The notes: generated by a model not told the origin, from the sequence alone. Positions 50,427 to 59,873 are shown, counted from the first letter of the stretch. The stretch: 64,000 nt of DNA from Kibdelosporangium philippinense (GCF_021390435.2 NZ_JAJVCN010000002.1:806001-870000); one strand, 5' to 3'. Numbers and translations are program-made.

Positions 50427-53033
50427 ATGGCGGAGCGACCGGATGCCGTGGAGCCGGTAGATGAGACCCCGCTTGTCCGTCGTTTCCGCTTTTATTCTGT
50501 CAGCGTTGTCATCATCGGCCTGCTCGGGGCCCTGCTGGTCTCCTGGTGGCTGCCGCCGACCGACTACAACTCCAGCCACATCTGGACGGGATTGCTGCTG
50601 GTCGTCGGGTTCCTGGTAGCCGAACAGCTCGCCATCAACGTCGACGTCCGCAGCGGCGTGAGCTGGTCGATCTCGTTCACCGAGATCCCGCTGGCCATCG
50701 GTCTGTTCGTCGCACCCTTCGAACTCGTGCTGCTCGCGCACGTCGTCGCGGGCGTCAGCACGCTACTTATCCGTGGCGTGCACGACCGTGTCCTTTACAA
50801 CGCGGGCGTGTTGATCATCGAGATCAGCACCGCGTTCGCCGTGCTGCACGCGTTCCAGCTCGGCCTCGACGGCGTCGGCCCCAGCTGGGCGGGCCCATTC
50901 GTCGGCGCCTTCGCCGCGCCGGTCTCGAGCACGCTGCTTGGCCTGGTCACGGTGCACGTCCTCGGCAGGCGGATGCGGCTTTCCGCGGGAATCCTGCTGG
51001 TCGGACGCACGCTCGTGCTGGGCATGGTCAACTCGGCGGTCGGTGTCGTCGGTTATGTCGTGACTGTGCAGGAAGAAGGCGGCTGGCCGCTGATCCTGCT
51101 CGCGCTGTCCGGCTTCGGCGCCCTGTACGTGGCATACTCCGGCCTGCTCCGCGACCAACGTGATCTTGAAGCGATGTCCCAGGTCAGCTTGATCGTCGCG
51201 CGCTCGGGCCAGCAGGCCGCCGCGAAACCGGCGTCCGGGCTCGACGACATCTCCGCGGGCGTGGCCAGCGACGAATGGGACGCGATCGCCGAACGGATCA
51301 AGGACCAGCTGTCCGCGACAAGGGTCGTGCTGCACATCAGGTTCGATCCATCAGCGCCGATGCGCACGGTCATCGCAGGCACGGAACTGCCCCAAGAACT
51401 GAACACAGGCGACTTGTCCGGCACCAAGGGCGATCCGTTGCTGCGCCTGCCTGGCTCGCACGTACGGCACTTCCGTCGCATAGACGCGATGCCGGAGATC
51501 CGTCAGTCCTTGCTGCGCCGCGACGCGACAGAAGCGCTTGTTGTCCCATTGCGTAGCGCCAGCCACCTGCTCGGTGTCGTGGAAGCGCACGACCGTCAGA
51601 GCCGTTGGCGTGGCTTCGGTACGGCCGACATGCGCCTGATCGGCACGATGGCCAGCCACCTCGCGACCGCCTTGGACAACCGCAGGCTGCTGTCGCGGCT
51701 GCGCCACGACGCGTACCACGACCCGCTGACGGGCCTGCTCAACCGGCCCGGTTTCCGTCAGGCCGCGACCGAGGCATTGCGCTCAGACCCGCAGGCCATG
51801 GTTCTCCGCGTCGACCTCGACGTGCTGTCCACGGTCAGCGACGCACTGGGCTACGCCTGGGGCGACCGGATGGTCTCCGCTGCCGCACGCCGGATCCGCG
51901 ACACCCTCGGCCCGGAGAGCATGATCGCCAGGCTGGAGGGCATGGGCTTCGCGGCATTGCTGCCCAGCCGTCCGATCGACGAGATGCACGCCCTCGCGGA
52001 ACGCTTGCGGGACATGCTGATCGCGCCATACGTCGTGGAACGCCTCACGCTCGACGCGGGCGCGGTCGTCGGTTACGCCTCCGCCTCGATGGAGGACGAG
52101 CAGACGGTCGTCGACGTCGACACCTTGCTGCAGCACGCTGACGTGGCCGTACGCGCCGCGAAGGCAGGCGGCGAGCCAGTCAGGGCGTACCTGCCGAGCA
52201 TGGGCCAGATCTTCCTGCGCCGGTTCCAGCTGGTCACCCAGTTCCGGCACGCGGTGGAGACCGGCCAGGTCAAGGTGCACTACCAGCCCAAAGTCGCGCT
52301 GCCAAGCCGCAACGTGCTCGGTGTCGAGGCGCTCGTGCGCTGGACCCACCCGGAGTACGGCAACCTCGATCCCGACGAGTTCGTGCCGGCCATCGAGGCC
52401 GCCGGCCTGGTCGGTGCCCTCACCGGGTTCGTGATGGAGCAGGCGCTGACCAAGGTCCGCAAGTGGCTCGACAAGGGCCTGCGCATCTCGGCCGCGGTCA
52501 ACATCTCCGTGCGCAGCCTCGCCGAGCAGGACTTCCCCGAGCAGGTCTCGGAGCTGCTCAAGCGCTACGGCGTGCCCGCTGAGCTGCTGACGTTGGAGCT
52601 GACCGAGTCCGGCGTGATGGCCGACCCGCAGAAGGCCCTGCCGGTGCTGCGCAGGCTGCACGCGCTCGGCGTGGTCCTCGCGGTCGACGACTTCGGCACC
52701 GGGTACAGCTCGCTCGCGTACCTGCGGCAGTTGCCGGTGGACGAGGTCAAGATCGACAAGAGCTTCGTGTTCGGCATGGGCACGGACCTGTCCGACCTCG
52801 CTGTGGTCCGCTCGATCGTCGAGCTCGGCCACTCGCTCGGCCTGTCCGTGGTCGCCGAGGGTGTCGAGGAGGACGTGGCGCGCGACCAGCTGTCCGCGAT
52901 GGGCTGCGACGTCATCCAGGGCTACCTGATCTCCCGCCCGCTGTCCGAGAGCAGGCTGGAGGCCTGGTTGCAGGCGCGGACGACCAAGACGTCCGGCCGC
53001 ATGGACGAGACTGTGCTCACCTTGTTGTCCTAG
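50427..53033 (+). CDS. membrane GGDEF-EAL protein, probable c-di-GMP phosphodiesterase
   Basis: 868 aa from ATG 50427 (GAGGAGG just upstream; a GTG at 50370 is the alternative). Residues ~20-250 form a membrane sensor domain like that of the cyclase at 32927. A GAF-like region follows, then a GGDEF domain whose active site is degraded (EGMGF in place of GGDEF near residue 504), so it cannot be a cyclase. The EAL domain is intact: GVEALVRW near 632, then LTLELTESG and VDDFGTGYSSLAYL, with KIDKSFV. It should hydrolyse c-di-GMP to pGpG. Confidence 0.88.
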   Translation: MAERPDAVEPVDETPLVRRFRFYSVSVVIIGLLGALLVSWWLPPTDYNSSHIWTGLLLVVGFLVAEQLAINVDVRSGVSWSISFTEIPLAIGLFVAPFELVLLAHVVAGVSTLLIRGVHDRVLYNAGVLIIEISTAFAVLHAFQLGLDGVGPSWAGPFVGAFAAPVSSTLLGLVTVHVLGRRMRLSAGILLVGRTLVLGMVNSAVGVVGYVVTVQEEGGWPLILLALSGFGALYVAYSGLLRDQRDLEAMSQVSLIVARSGQQAAAKPASGLDDISAGVASDEWDAIAERIKDQLSATRVVLHIRFDPSAPMRTVIAGTELPQELNTGDLSGTKGDPLLRLPGSHVRHFRRIDAMPEIRQSLLRRDATEALVVPLRSASHLLGVVEAHDRQSRWRGFGTADMRLIGTMASHLATALDNRRLLSRLRHDAYHDPLTGLLNRPGFRQAATEALRSDPQAMVLRVDLDVLSTVSDALGYAWGDRMVSAAARRIRDTLGPESMIARLEGMGFAALLPSRPIDEMHALAERLRDMLIAPYVVERLTLDAGAVVGYASASMEDEQTVVDVDTLLQHADVAVRAAKAGGEPVRAYLPSMGQIFLRRFQLVTQFRHAVETGQVKVHYQPKVALPSRNVLGVEALVRWTHPEYGNLDPDEFVPAIEAAGLVGALTGFVMEQALTKVRKWLDKGLRISAAVNISVRSLAEQDFPEQVSELLKRYGVPAELLTLELTESGVMADPQKALPVLRRLHALGVVLAVDDFGTGYSSLAYLRQLPVDEVKIDKSFVFGMGTDLSDLAVVRSIVELGHSLGLSVVAEGVEEDVARDQLSAMGCDVIQGYLISRPLSESRLEAWLQARTTKTSGRMDETVLTLLS

Positions 53034-53096
53034 AAGGGACCCCCGGTTTTATTCGGTGGAGCGAGTTGTGTAGAGTTCACCTCGCTCCTAGAGCAA

Positions 53097-53169
53097 GCCC
53101 CAATAGCTCAGTCGGTAGAGCGTCTCCATGGTAAGGAGAAGGTCTACGGTTCGATTCCGTATTGGGGCT
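53097..53169 (+). tRNA. tRNA-Thr (anticodon GGT)
   Basis: GCCCCAAT pairs with ATTGGGGC; the anticodon loop ATGGTAA shows GGT; TTCGATTCC is the T loop. CCA is not encoded. A TAGAGT -10-like hexamer lies at 53071-53076. Confidence 0.95.
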
Positions 53170-53219
53170 CTGTGGGCCCGGCCGTGATGTCCACCAAGGC
53201 ATCGCGGCTTGTTCCATGT

Positions 53220-53292
53220 GGCGGTGTAGCTCAGGTGGTAGAGCAAACGGCTCATAATCGTTGTGTCGGCGGTTCAAGTCCGCCCACCGCTA
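53220..53292 (+). tRNA. tRNA-Met (anticodon CAT)
   Basis: GCGGTG pairs with CACCGC (a G-T pair at the very end); the anticodon loop CTCATAA shows CAT; TTCAAGTCC is the T loop. The acceptor is paired at 1-72, so this is the elongator rather than the initiator type. Confidence 0.92.
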
Positions 53293-53356
53293 CGCGAATA
53301 GGCGAGGAGTGCTTGCGCGCTGTGCGCGCTCGCCCTCTTCGCTACGCATTACACTT

Positions 53357-53400
53357 GGGGGCGCGGCCCCCAGACCCCGCCCAGGGGGCAAGCCCCCTGG
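53357..53400. terminator. G/C-block motif plus perfect hairpin before rpmG
   Basis: GGGGGCGCGGCCCCCAGACC (copy 4 of the G/C-block family) is followed by CCAGGGGGC-AA-GCCCCCTGG at 53381-53400. It probably ends the tRNA transcript; there is no T tract. Confidence 0.45.
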
Positions 53401-53447
53401 ACCCCCAGGCGGCTGGGGATTTCCGCTTTGCTTAGGAAGGTACTGCT

Positions 53448-53612
53448 GTGGCTGCCACTGACGTGCGACCGAAGATCACGCTCGCGTGCGAGGTGTGCAA
53501 GCACCGCAACTACATCACCAAGAAGAACCGGCGCAACGACCCGGACCGCATCGAGCTGAAGAAGTTCTGCCCGAACTGCGGCACCCACCGTGCGCACAAG
53601 GAAACTCGCTGA
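53448..53612 (+). CDS. rpmG: 50S ribosomal protein L33
   Basis: 54 aa. The zinc-binding form: CEVCKHRNY at the N-terminal side and CPNCGTHRAHKETR at the end give four Cys ligands. The GTG start has AGGAAGG 8 nt upstream. In mycobacteria rpmG2 likewise precedes hadA. Confidence 0.95.
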   Translation: MAATDVRPKITLACEVCKHRNYITKKNRRNDPDRIELKKFCPNCGTHRAHKETR

Positions 53613-53624
53613 GCCTGTAGCACG

Positions 53625-54092
53625 ATGGCTCTCGATCCCTCCTTCATCGGACGTACGTACCCGGCATCGCCCGTCTACCAGGTGAGCCGGGCGAAGATCC
53701 GGGAGTTCGCTGAGGCGATCGGCGATGACAGTCCGCTGTACTCCGACCCGGCTGCCGCGAGGGCTGCCGGGTATTCGGACGTCATCACCCCGCCGACCTT
53801 CCTCACCATCATCAACCTGGCCGCGATCAACGTCGTGATCGACGACCCCGACCTCGGGCTCGACTACAGCCGGATGGTGCAGGGGGACCAGAAGTTCGAC
53901 TACCACCGCCAGGTGCACGCCGGTGACGAGCTGCGCGTGATCGTCCACATCGAGGACATCATGTACCGCGCTGGCAACGACTTCATCAACATGCGCGCCG
54001 ACATCTTCGACGCCGAGGACAACCTCGTTGTCGTGTCACATGCCCAGCTCGTGGTGCGCGACGCCGCGAAGCCGGAAGAGGTGGCCTCATGA
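53625..54092 (+). CDS. hadA: (3R)-hydroxyacyl-ACP dehydratase subunit HadA
   Basis: 155 aa MaoC-like hot-dog protein that lacks the catalytic Asp/His, as in mycobacterial HadA, where it binds the acyl chain. IGRTYPASPVYQVSRAKIRE and the PPTFLTIINL stretch are characteristic. It overlaps hadB by ATGA, so the heterodimer is co-translated. Confidence 0.9.
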   Translation: MALDPSFIGRTYPASPVYQVSRAKIREFAEAIGDDSPLYSDPAAARAAGYSDVITPPTFLTIINLAAINVVIDDPDLGLDYSRMVQGDQKFDYHRQVHAGDELRVIVHIEDIMYRAGNDFINMRADIFDAEDNLVVVSHAQLVVRDAAKPEEVAS

Positions 54093-54496
54093 CCGCCGTC
54101 GGCGACGAGCTGCCCCAGCTCACGGTCCACGTCACCCGCAAGGACCTGGTCCGCTACGCGGGTGCGTCGCTTGACTTCAACCCGATCCACTGGAACGAGC
54201 CGTTCGCCAAGGAAGTCGGCCTGCCGGACGTGATCGCGCACGGCATGCTCACCATGGCGCTGGCCGGTCGCGTGGTCACCCAATGGGTTGGCGATCCCGG
54301 CAAGGTTCTCGAGTACGGTGTGCGGTTCACCCGTCCCGTCGTGGTCCCGAACGACGACAAGGGTGCGACCGTCGAGCTTTCCGGCAAGGTCCGCGAGCTC
54401 AACGAGGACGGCACGGCCAGAGTCGACATCGTCGCGAAGTTCGAGGGCAAGTCGGTGCTCGGCAAGGCACAGGCACTTCTTCGCCTACCTTCCTGA
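54089..54496 (+). CDS. hadB: (3R)-hydroxyacyl-ACP dehydratase subunit HadB
   Basis: 135 aa catalytic subunit with the hydratase-2 motif (YAGASLDFNPIHWNEPFA, with the Asp and His) and VIAHGMLTMALAGRVV. With HadA it dehydrates 3-hydroxyacyl-ACP. In mycobacteria this is a FAS-II mycolate step with HadC next door; here hadC is absent and a broken aminotransferase follows, so the heterodimer probably serves another elongation system. Confidence 0.9.
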   Translation: MTAVGDELPQLTVHVTRKDLVRYAGASLDFNPIHWNEPFAKEVGLPDVIAHGMLTMALAGRVVTQWVGDPGKVLEYGVRFTRPVVVPNDDKGATVELSGKVRELNEDGTARVDIVAKFEGKSVLGKAQALLRLPS

Positions 54497-54538
54497 GTGA
54501 CACGGTCGTCACCCACCGTATGTGTTTGACTCGGTCGC

Positions 54539-55743
54539 ATGAACCGACGGCAGCTGATCCTCGGCACCGGGATCGTCGCAGGGAACTTAGCGGTGAGCGG
54601 CTCTGCCGCCGCTGCGTCCGGTTGGGACGCTGTGCGCAGTCAGTTCCGCACCGATCCCAGGTTGATCAACTTCGCGCACTTCCTCTTCGCCTCACATCCG
54701 CGCCCGGTGCGTGCGCGAATTGACGAGCTCGGCCGAGGGCTGGACGCCAATACGGGTGTCATTGAGGAGTACCTGCTGACGCGGCCCGGTGAGGTCGCCG
54801 CCTCGATCGCGGGCTACATCGGCGGCAAGGGCGACGACATCGCCTTCGTGCAGAACACCACGACCGGTCTCGGCGTTGTGTTCGCAGGCCTGCGCCTGCG
54901 GGCCGGCCAGGAGATCGTGGTGCACGACGAGGACCACTATTCGATGCAACAGGCCGCCCGGCTGGCCGCGGACCGTGCCCATGTTCGCCGACTCCGCGAA
55001 GACCACGGTCGACGAGATGGCGTCGCGGCTACGAGCGGACATCACACCGGCTACCCGGGCGGTCGGCGTCACCTGGGTGCAGTCCACTACAGGCGTCCGC
55101 ACGCCGCTGCGTGAGCTCGCGGCCGTAGTGGCCGAAGCGAACCGGGGCAGGGCGGAACAAGACCGATGCCTGCTGATCGTCGACGGTGTGCACGGCCTCG
55201 CTGCGGTCGACGAGGACCCGGCCCGGACAGGTGCCGACGTCTTCGTCTCCGGGACGCACAAGTGGCTCTTCGGGCCACGCGGCACCGGGATCATCTGGGT
55301 GAAACCGGACGCCATCCAGCATTTCGTGCCGACTGTGCCGTCCTTCGACTGGCGGACCCCGACGTCCAACCTGGGACCTGGCGGGTTCGTCGCGTACGAG
55401 CACTTGTTCGCGTTGCCTGCCGCCGTGGACTTCCAGCAGCAGCTGGAACGTGCTCGCGTGGCGGCTCGGATCGCCGAGCTGAGCACGCAGGTCAAGGAAG
55501 GGCTGGCGACCATCAGTGGTGTGACACAACGCACCCCACGTGATCCCGCTGTCTCGGCTGGCATCGTGTGCTTCGTCGTCGACGGGTGTTGCGCGCGAGC
55601 AAGTCGTGGAACGCTTGCGCGCCAAGCAGATCCAGATCACCGTCGCGCCGTTTGCCCTGCGGTACCTGCGGATCGGGACATCGATCCTGAACACACCCGA
55701 GGAGATCGCCAAGGTCTTGCGAGCGCTCGCCGATCTCCGGTGA
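54539..55743 (+). pseudogene. Tat-exported class V aminotransferase-like gene, two frameshifts
   Basis: Three frames in a row carry one protein. It begins MNRRQLILGTGIVAGNLAVS (twin-Arg export signal), with VQNTTTGLGVVFAGLR from the cofactor region. The middle (from ~54975) contains the PLP-lysine motif SGTHKWLFGPRGTGI. The end (from ~55585) is VVERLRAKQIQITVAPFALR to LADLR. Shifts occur near 54965-54985 and near 55580-55590. The intact protein (~400 aa) would resemble isopenicillin-N-epimerase-like enzymes. Either a true pseudogene or two read errors. Confidence 0.8.
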
Positions 55744-55746
55744 GTA

Positions 55747-56949
55747 CTACTTGGCCTCGCGCAGCAGGTCGCCCATCCGGGTGAGGCCGGTCGCGAGGTC
55801 CGCGTCGCCGAGGGCGTACGACAGCCGGAAATAGCCCGGTGTGCCGAACGCTTCACCTGGCACCACGGCCACTTCGGCGTGCTCGAGGATCAACGCGGCC
55901 AGGTCGCTGCTGGTTTCCGCCTTGACGCCGCGGATCTCCTTGCCCAGCAAGCCTTTCACCGACGGGTACACGTAGAACGCGCCCTTCGGCGTCGGTACCT
56001 CGATGCCGGGGATGGCCGCGAGCATGTCGACGATCGTGCGACGGCGCCGGTCGAACGCCTCGTGCATCACGTGCACGGCGTCCAGCGGGCCCGAAACGGC
56101 CGCGAGCGCGGCTCGCTGGGACACGTTCGCCACGTTCGACGACAGATGTGACTGCAGGTCCGCAGCGGCCTTCGTGACGTCCTTCGGGCTGATCATCCAG
56201 CCGACCCGCCAGCCGGTCATCGCGTACGTCTTGGCGACGCCGTTGATGACCACACACGTGTCGGCCAGTTCGGGCACCACGACCGGCATGGACTCGGCCT
56301 TGACGCCGTCGTAGACCAGGTGCTCGTAGATCTCGTCGGTGATCACCCAGATGCCGTGCTCGACCGCCCAGCGGCCGATCGCCTCGACCTGCTCACGCGG
56401 GTACACCGCGCCGGTCGGGTTGGACGGCGAGACGAACATCAGCGCCTTGGTCCTCGGCGTGCGAGCCGCTTCCAGTTGCTGAGGCGTGACCAGGTAGTCC
56501 TGGGTTTCGTCGGTCACAACCGGCACAGCCACGCCACCGGCCAGCGCGATCGCCTCGGGGTACGTGGTCCAGTACGGCGCGGGCAGGATCACCTCGTCGC
56601 CGGGGTCGAGCAGGGTCGCGCACGTCTGGTAGACCGCGTGCTTGCCGCCGTTGGTGACGATCACCTGGCTGGCCTCGACGTCGTAACCGCTGTCGCGCTT
56701 GGTCTTCGCCGCGATCGCTTCGCGCAGTTCAGGAAGACCGGCTGCGGGCGTGTAGCGGTGGTTACGCGGATCTGCGGCGGCCTCGATCGCGGCCTGCACG
56801 ATCGGCTCGGGGGTCGGGAAGTCCGGCTCGCCCGCGCCGAAGCCGATCACCGGGCGGCCAGCCGCCTTGAGCGCCTTCGCCTTGGCGTCGACCGCAAGGG
56901 TCGCCGACTCGCTGATCCCGCCGATCCGTGCCGAAACGCGTGCTGACAT
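55747..56949 (-). CDS. aspC: aspartate aminotransferase (class I/II PLP enzyme)
   Basis: 400 aa. PLP-binding Lys in the motif NGVAKTYAMTGWRVGW near residue 236, the cofactor Asp/Tyr pair in WVITDEIYEHLVYD, and the substrate Arg near the C-terminus (FRLSYA). It transfers the amino group between aspartate and 2-oxoglutarate. Tail-to-tail with the frameshifted gene, with 3 bp between the stops. Confidence 0.92.
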   Translation of the reverse strand: MSARVSARIGGISESATLAVDAKAKALKAAGRPVIGFGAGEPDFPTPEPIVQAAIEAAADPRNHRYTPAAGLPELREAIAAKTKRDSGYDVEASQVIVTNGGKHAVYQTCATLLDPGDEVILPAPYWTTYPEAIALAGGVAVPVVTDETQDYLVTPQQLEAARTPRTKALMFVSPSNPTGAVYPREQVEAIGRWAVEHGIWVITDEIYEHLVYDGVKAESMPVVVPELADTCVVINGVAKTYAMTGWRVGWMISPKDVTKAAADLQSHLSSNVANVSQRAALAAVSGPLDAVHVMHEAFDRRRRTIVDMLAAIPGIEVPTPKGAFYVYPSVKGLLGKEIRGVKAETSSDLAALILEHAEVAVVPGEAFGTPGYFRLSYALGDADLATGLTRMGDLLREAK

Positions 56950-57132
56950 GCCTGCATCGTCGCAGATCCACCAGGTGGGACGGGCCTTGGGGGGACCGCG
57001 ATTTCATCGCCCCGAAGGGCTTGCCGTACACTTTCGAACTCGGAACGAAAGTCACTTTGCCCCACGCGGTCAGACCTGACAGAGTGGGGACAGTGAATCT
57101 CGTCCACCTGGTGGCTGAGAGGTCACCACCAA

Positions 57133-57205
<73 letters not shown>

Positions 57206-57242
57206 CAACGCAAGGACAAGGCTGGCGAGCGGAGGAACTGGC

Positions 57243-57659
57243 GTGAGCGAGGAGCCGGGCAAGGATCGGGACGAGGACCAGAAGCCTCAGTCCCGTCCGG
57301 TGACCGCCGCTGCGCGGCGCGAGCGTCGTGCGTCGGCGCGTCCTGCCGCGCGCAAGGACGCCGCTCCGTCCGCCAAGGCCAAGCCGAAGAGCAAGCCCGC
57401 GTCGGAGTCCGAGGCCGAGGGCAAGAAGGGCCACGCCACTCCGTCGCGTGACGGCAAGGAGAAGCGCGCGGGCCTGTTCGCCCGGCTTTTCCGGTTCCTC
57501 AAAGAGGTGGTCGCCGAGCTGCGCAAGGTCATCTGGCCGACGCGCAAGCAGATGATCACCTACACCGCGGTCGTCTTGGTCTTCCTTGCCGTGATGGTGG
57601 CCATCATCTCCGGTCTCGACCTGGGTATCGGCAAGCTGGTGGCGCTCATCTTCGGATAA
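57243..57659 (+). CDS. secE: preprotein translocase subunit SecE
   Basis: 138 aa. The SecE core is the last ~65 residues (FLKEVVAELRKVIWPTRKQM and one membrane helix, VVLVFLAVMVAIISGLDLGI). The first ~75 residues are a Lys/Ala/Arg-rich extension common in actinobacteria. GTG 57243 has GGAGG 7 nt upstream. Confidence 0.95.
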   Translation: MSEEPGKDRDEDQKPQSRPVTAAARRERRASARPAARKDAAPSAKAKPKSKPASESEAEGKKGHATPSRDGKEKRAGLFARLFRFLKEVVAELRKVIWPTRKQMITYTAVVLVFLAVMVAIISGLDLGIGKLVALIFG

Positions 57660-57701
57660 GCAAGCCGAACGCGAGATGTAGAGATAGGAAGCGAGATCAC
57701 A

Positions 57702-58475
57702 GTGACCTCCGAGAACGGCGCCGCTGGCGGCCAGGGGCTGACCAGTCCGGCCGACGACGAGGTCGTCGCCACTCAGGACGAGGAGCTCCTCGACCAGGCG
57801 GAGACCGACGAGGACGTCGACGACGCCGAAGAGCCGGCTGCTGCCGCGGCGGACGAAGCCGACTCCGAGGAGGAGGACCCGGTCGCCGAGCTGCGTGAGG
57901 CACTGCGCCGCGCGCCGGGCGACTGGTACGTGATCCACTCCTACGCTGGCTACGAGAACAAGGTCAAGACCAACCTCGAGACCCGGATCCAGACCCTCGA
58001 CATGGAGGACTACATCTTCCAGGTCGAGGTGCCGACCGAAGAGGTCACCGAGATCAAGAACGGCCAGCGCAAGCAGGTGCAGCGCAAGGTGCTGCCCGGC
58101 TACATCCTGGTCCGGATGGACCTGAACGACCCATCGTGGAGCGCGGTCCGCAACACCCCAGGTGTCACCGGGTTCGTCGGCGCGACCTCCAAGCCTTCCC
58201 CGCTGACCATCGACGAGGTGGCGAAGTTCCTGCTGCCGCAGGTCGAGCAGACCAAGCCGGCGGCCGGCAAGCCAGCGGCTGCCGCGTCCAAGCCGGCCGT
58301 CGAGGTCGACTTCGAGGTCGGCGAGTCGGTTACAGTGATGGACGGCCCCTTCGCCACGCTGCCCGCGACCATCAACGAGGTCAACGCGGACGCGCAGAAG
58401 CTCAAGGTCCTGGTGTCGATCTTCGGCCGGGAGACCCCGGTCGAGCTGTCGTTCAGCCAGGTCTCCAAGATCTGA
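57702..58475 (+). CDS. nusG: transcription termination/antitermination factor NusG
   Basis: 257 aa. The first ~65 residues are an acidic extension (EEPAAAAADEADSEEEDPVA) typical of actinobacteria. Then the NGN domain (WYVIHSYAGYENKVKTNLE to TPGVTGFVG) and the KOW domain (GESVTVMDGPFATLPATINE). It couples transcription, Rho and translation. GTG start. Confidence 0.97.
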   Translation: MTSENGAAGGQGLTSPADDEVVATQDEELLDQAETDEDVDDAEEPAAAAADEADSEEEDPVAELREALRRAPGDWYVIHSYAGYENKVKTNLETRIQTLDMEDYIFQVEVPTEEVTEIKNGQRKQVQRKVLPGYILVRMDLNDPSWSAVRNTPGVTGFVGATSKPSPLTIDEVAKFLLPQVEQTKPAAGKPAAAASKPAVEVDFEVGESVTVMDGPFATLPATINEVNADAQKLKVLVSIFGRETPVELSFSQVSKI

Positions 58476-58557
58476 CCGGCCTGTGTAAGGCCGGCCGGCC
58501 ACGCGGCGGTACGGCAGGTTCGCCGCGCGGACCAACGCAGGAAACAGGAATACGAGA

Positions 58558-58989
58558 ATGCCACCCAAGAAAAAGAAGCTTGCAGCGATCATCAAGCTGC
58601 AGATCACGGCGGGCCAGGCCAACCCGGCACCGCCGGTCGGCCCCGCACTGGGCCAGCACGGCGTCAACATCATGGAGTTCTGCAAGGCCTACAACGCCGC
58701 GACCGAGTCGCAGCGCGGCACCGTGGTGCCGGTCGAGATCTCCGTGTATGAAGACCGGTCGTTCGACTTCAAGCTCAAGACCCCGCCGGCCGCGAAGCTG
58801 CTGCTGAAGGCCGCCGGTGTGGAGAAGGGCAGCGGCGAGCCGCACCGGACCAAGGTCGCCAAGGTGACCTGGGACCAGGTGAAGGAGATCGCCCAGCAGA
58901 AGCAGGCCGACCTCAACGCCAACGACATCGACCAAGCGGCCAAGATCATCGCCGGTACCGCTCGTTCGATGGGTATCACGGTCGAATAA
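58558..58989 (+). CDS. rplK: 50S ribosomal protein L11
   Basis: 143 aa. LQITAGQANPAPPVGPALGQ at the N-terminus and the rRNA-binding C-terminal domain ending in IIAGTARSMGITVE are canonical. AGGAAACAGGA precedes the ATG. Confidence 0.98.
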   Translation: MPPKKKKLAAIIKLQITAGQANPAPPVGPALGQHGVNIMEFCKAYNAATESQRGTVVPVEISVYEDRSFDFKLKTPPAAKLLLKAAGVEKGSGEPHRTKVAKVTWDQVKEIAQQKQADLNANDIDQAAKIIAGTARSMGITVE

Positions 58990-59059
58990 GAACTTTCGCA
59001 AGAACCAGTGGGAGGGCCGAGCGCGGCCCGCGACCACGAACTGTTAGTTAGGGAAACAG

Positions 59060-59779
59060 ATGGCAAAGCGCAGCAAGGCCTATCGTCAGGCCGCCGAGCT
59101 GGTGGACAAGGAGCGGCTGTACTCGCCGCTCGAGGCCGCCAAGCTCGCCAAGGAGACCTCCAAGGTGAAGATGGACGCGACCGTCGAGGTCGCGATCCGG
59201 CTGGGTGTCGACCCCCGCAAGGCCGACCAGATGGTCCGCGGCACCGTGAACCTGCCGCACGGAACCGGTAAGACCGCCCGGGTCATCGTGTTCGCGACCG
59301 GCGACAAGGCCGCTGAGGCCGAGGCAGCCGGAGCCGACGCGGTCGGCGCCGAGGACCTGATCGAGCGCATCCAGGGTGGCTGGCTCGACTTCGACGCCGC
59401 GATCGCCACCCCGGACCAGATGGCCAAGGTCGGACGGATCGCCCGCATCCTCGGCCCGCGTGGCCTGATGCCGAACCCGAAGACCGGAACCGTCACGCCC
59501 GCCGTGGCCAAGGCTGTCGCCGACATCAAGGGCGGAAAGATCAACTTCCGCGTCGACAAGCAGGCCAACCTGCACCTGGTGATCGGCAAGGCGTCGTTCG
59601 ATAACGACAAGCTGGTCGAGAACTACGCGGCCGCGCTCGACGAGATCCTGCGGGCCAAGCCGTCTTCGGCCAAGGGCAAGTACCTGAAGAAGGTCACCTT
59701 CACCACGACGATGGGCCCCGGTATCCCGGTGGACCCGGCTCGTACCCGTAACCTGCTGGCCGACGACGCCGCCGTCTGA
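59060..59779 (+). CDS. rplA: 50S ribosomal protein L1
   Basis: 239 aa. Signature GPRGLMPNPKTGTVTP and the domain-I/II folds are clear. As the family's translational repressor it may bind its own leader. A strong terminator follows. Confidence 0.98.
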   Translation: MAKRSKAYRQAAELVDKERLYSPLEAAKLAKETSKVKMDATVEVAIRLGVDPRKADQMVRGTVNLPHGTGKTARVIVFATGDKAAEAEAAGADAVGAEDLIERIQGGWLDFDAAIATPDQMAKVGRIARILGPRGLMPNPKTGTVTPAVAKAVADIKGGKINFRVDKQANLHLVIGKASFDNDKLVENYAAALDEILRAKPSSAKGKYLKKVTFTTTMGPGIPVDPARTRNLLADDAAV

Positions 59780-59796
59780 GCGGTGCCTTAGGCACG

Positions 59797-59829
59797 AAAA
59801 AGGCGGACCCACATCGGGTCCGCCTTTTT
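59797..59829 (+). terminator. intrinsic terminator of rplK-rplA
   Basis: AAAAAGGCGGACCC and GGGTCCGCCTTTTT pair perfectly (14 bp) around ACATC, with a T run at the end. Confidence 0.93.
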
Positions 59830-59852
59830 CACGGGCCTTGATGTTACGTATG

Positions 59853-59873
59853 TGTATACACTGATCGTATACA
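59853..59873 (+). promoter_or_regulatory. TetR-type operator dyad
   Basis: TGTATAC-ACTGATC-GTATACA, a perfect inverted repeat 17 bp before the TetR gene's start. GTATAC in each arm also resembles a -10 box, so binding would block the promoter: autoregulation is likely. Confidence 0.65.

Noticed and set aside
54789..55784. Independent gene in the middle frame of the aminotransferase region
   Set aside because: Its ends are out-of-frame sequence; the core continues the protein begun at 54539 and finished in the third frame.
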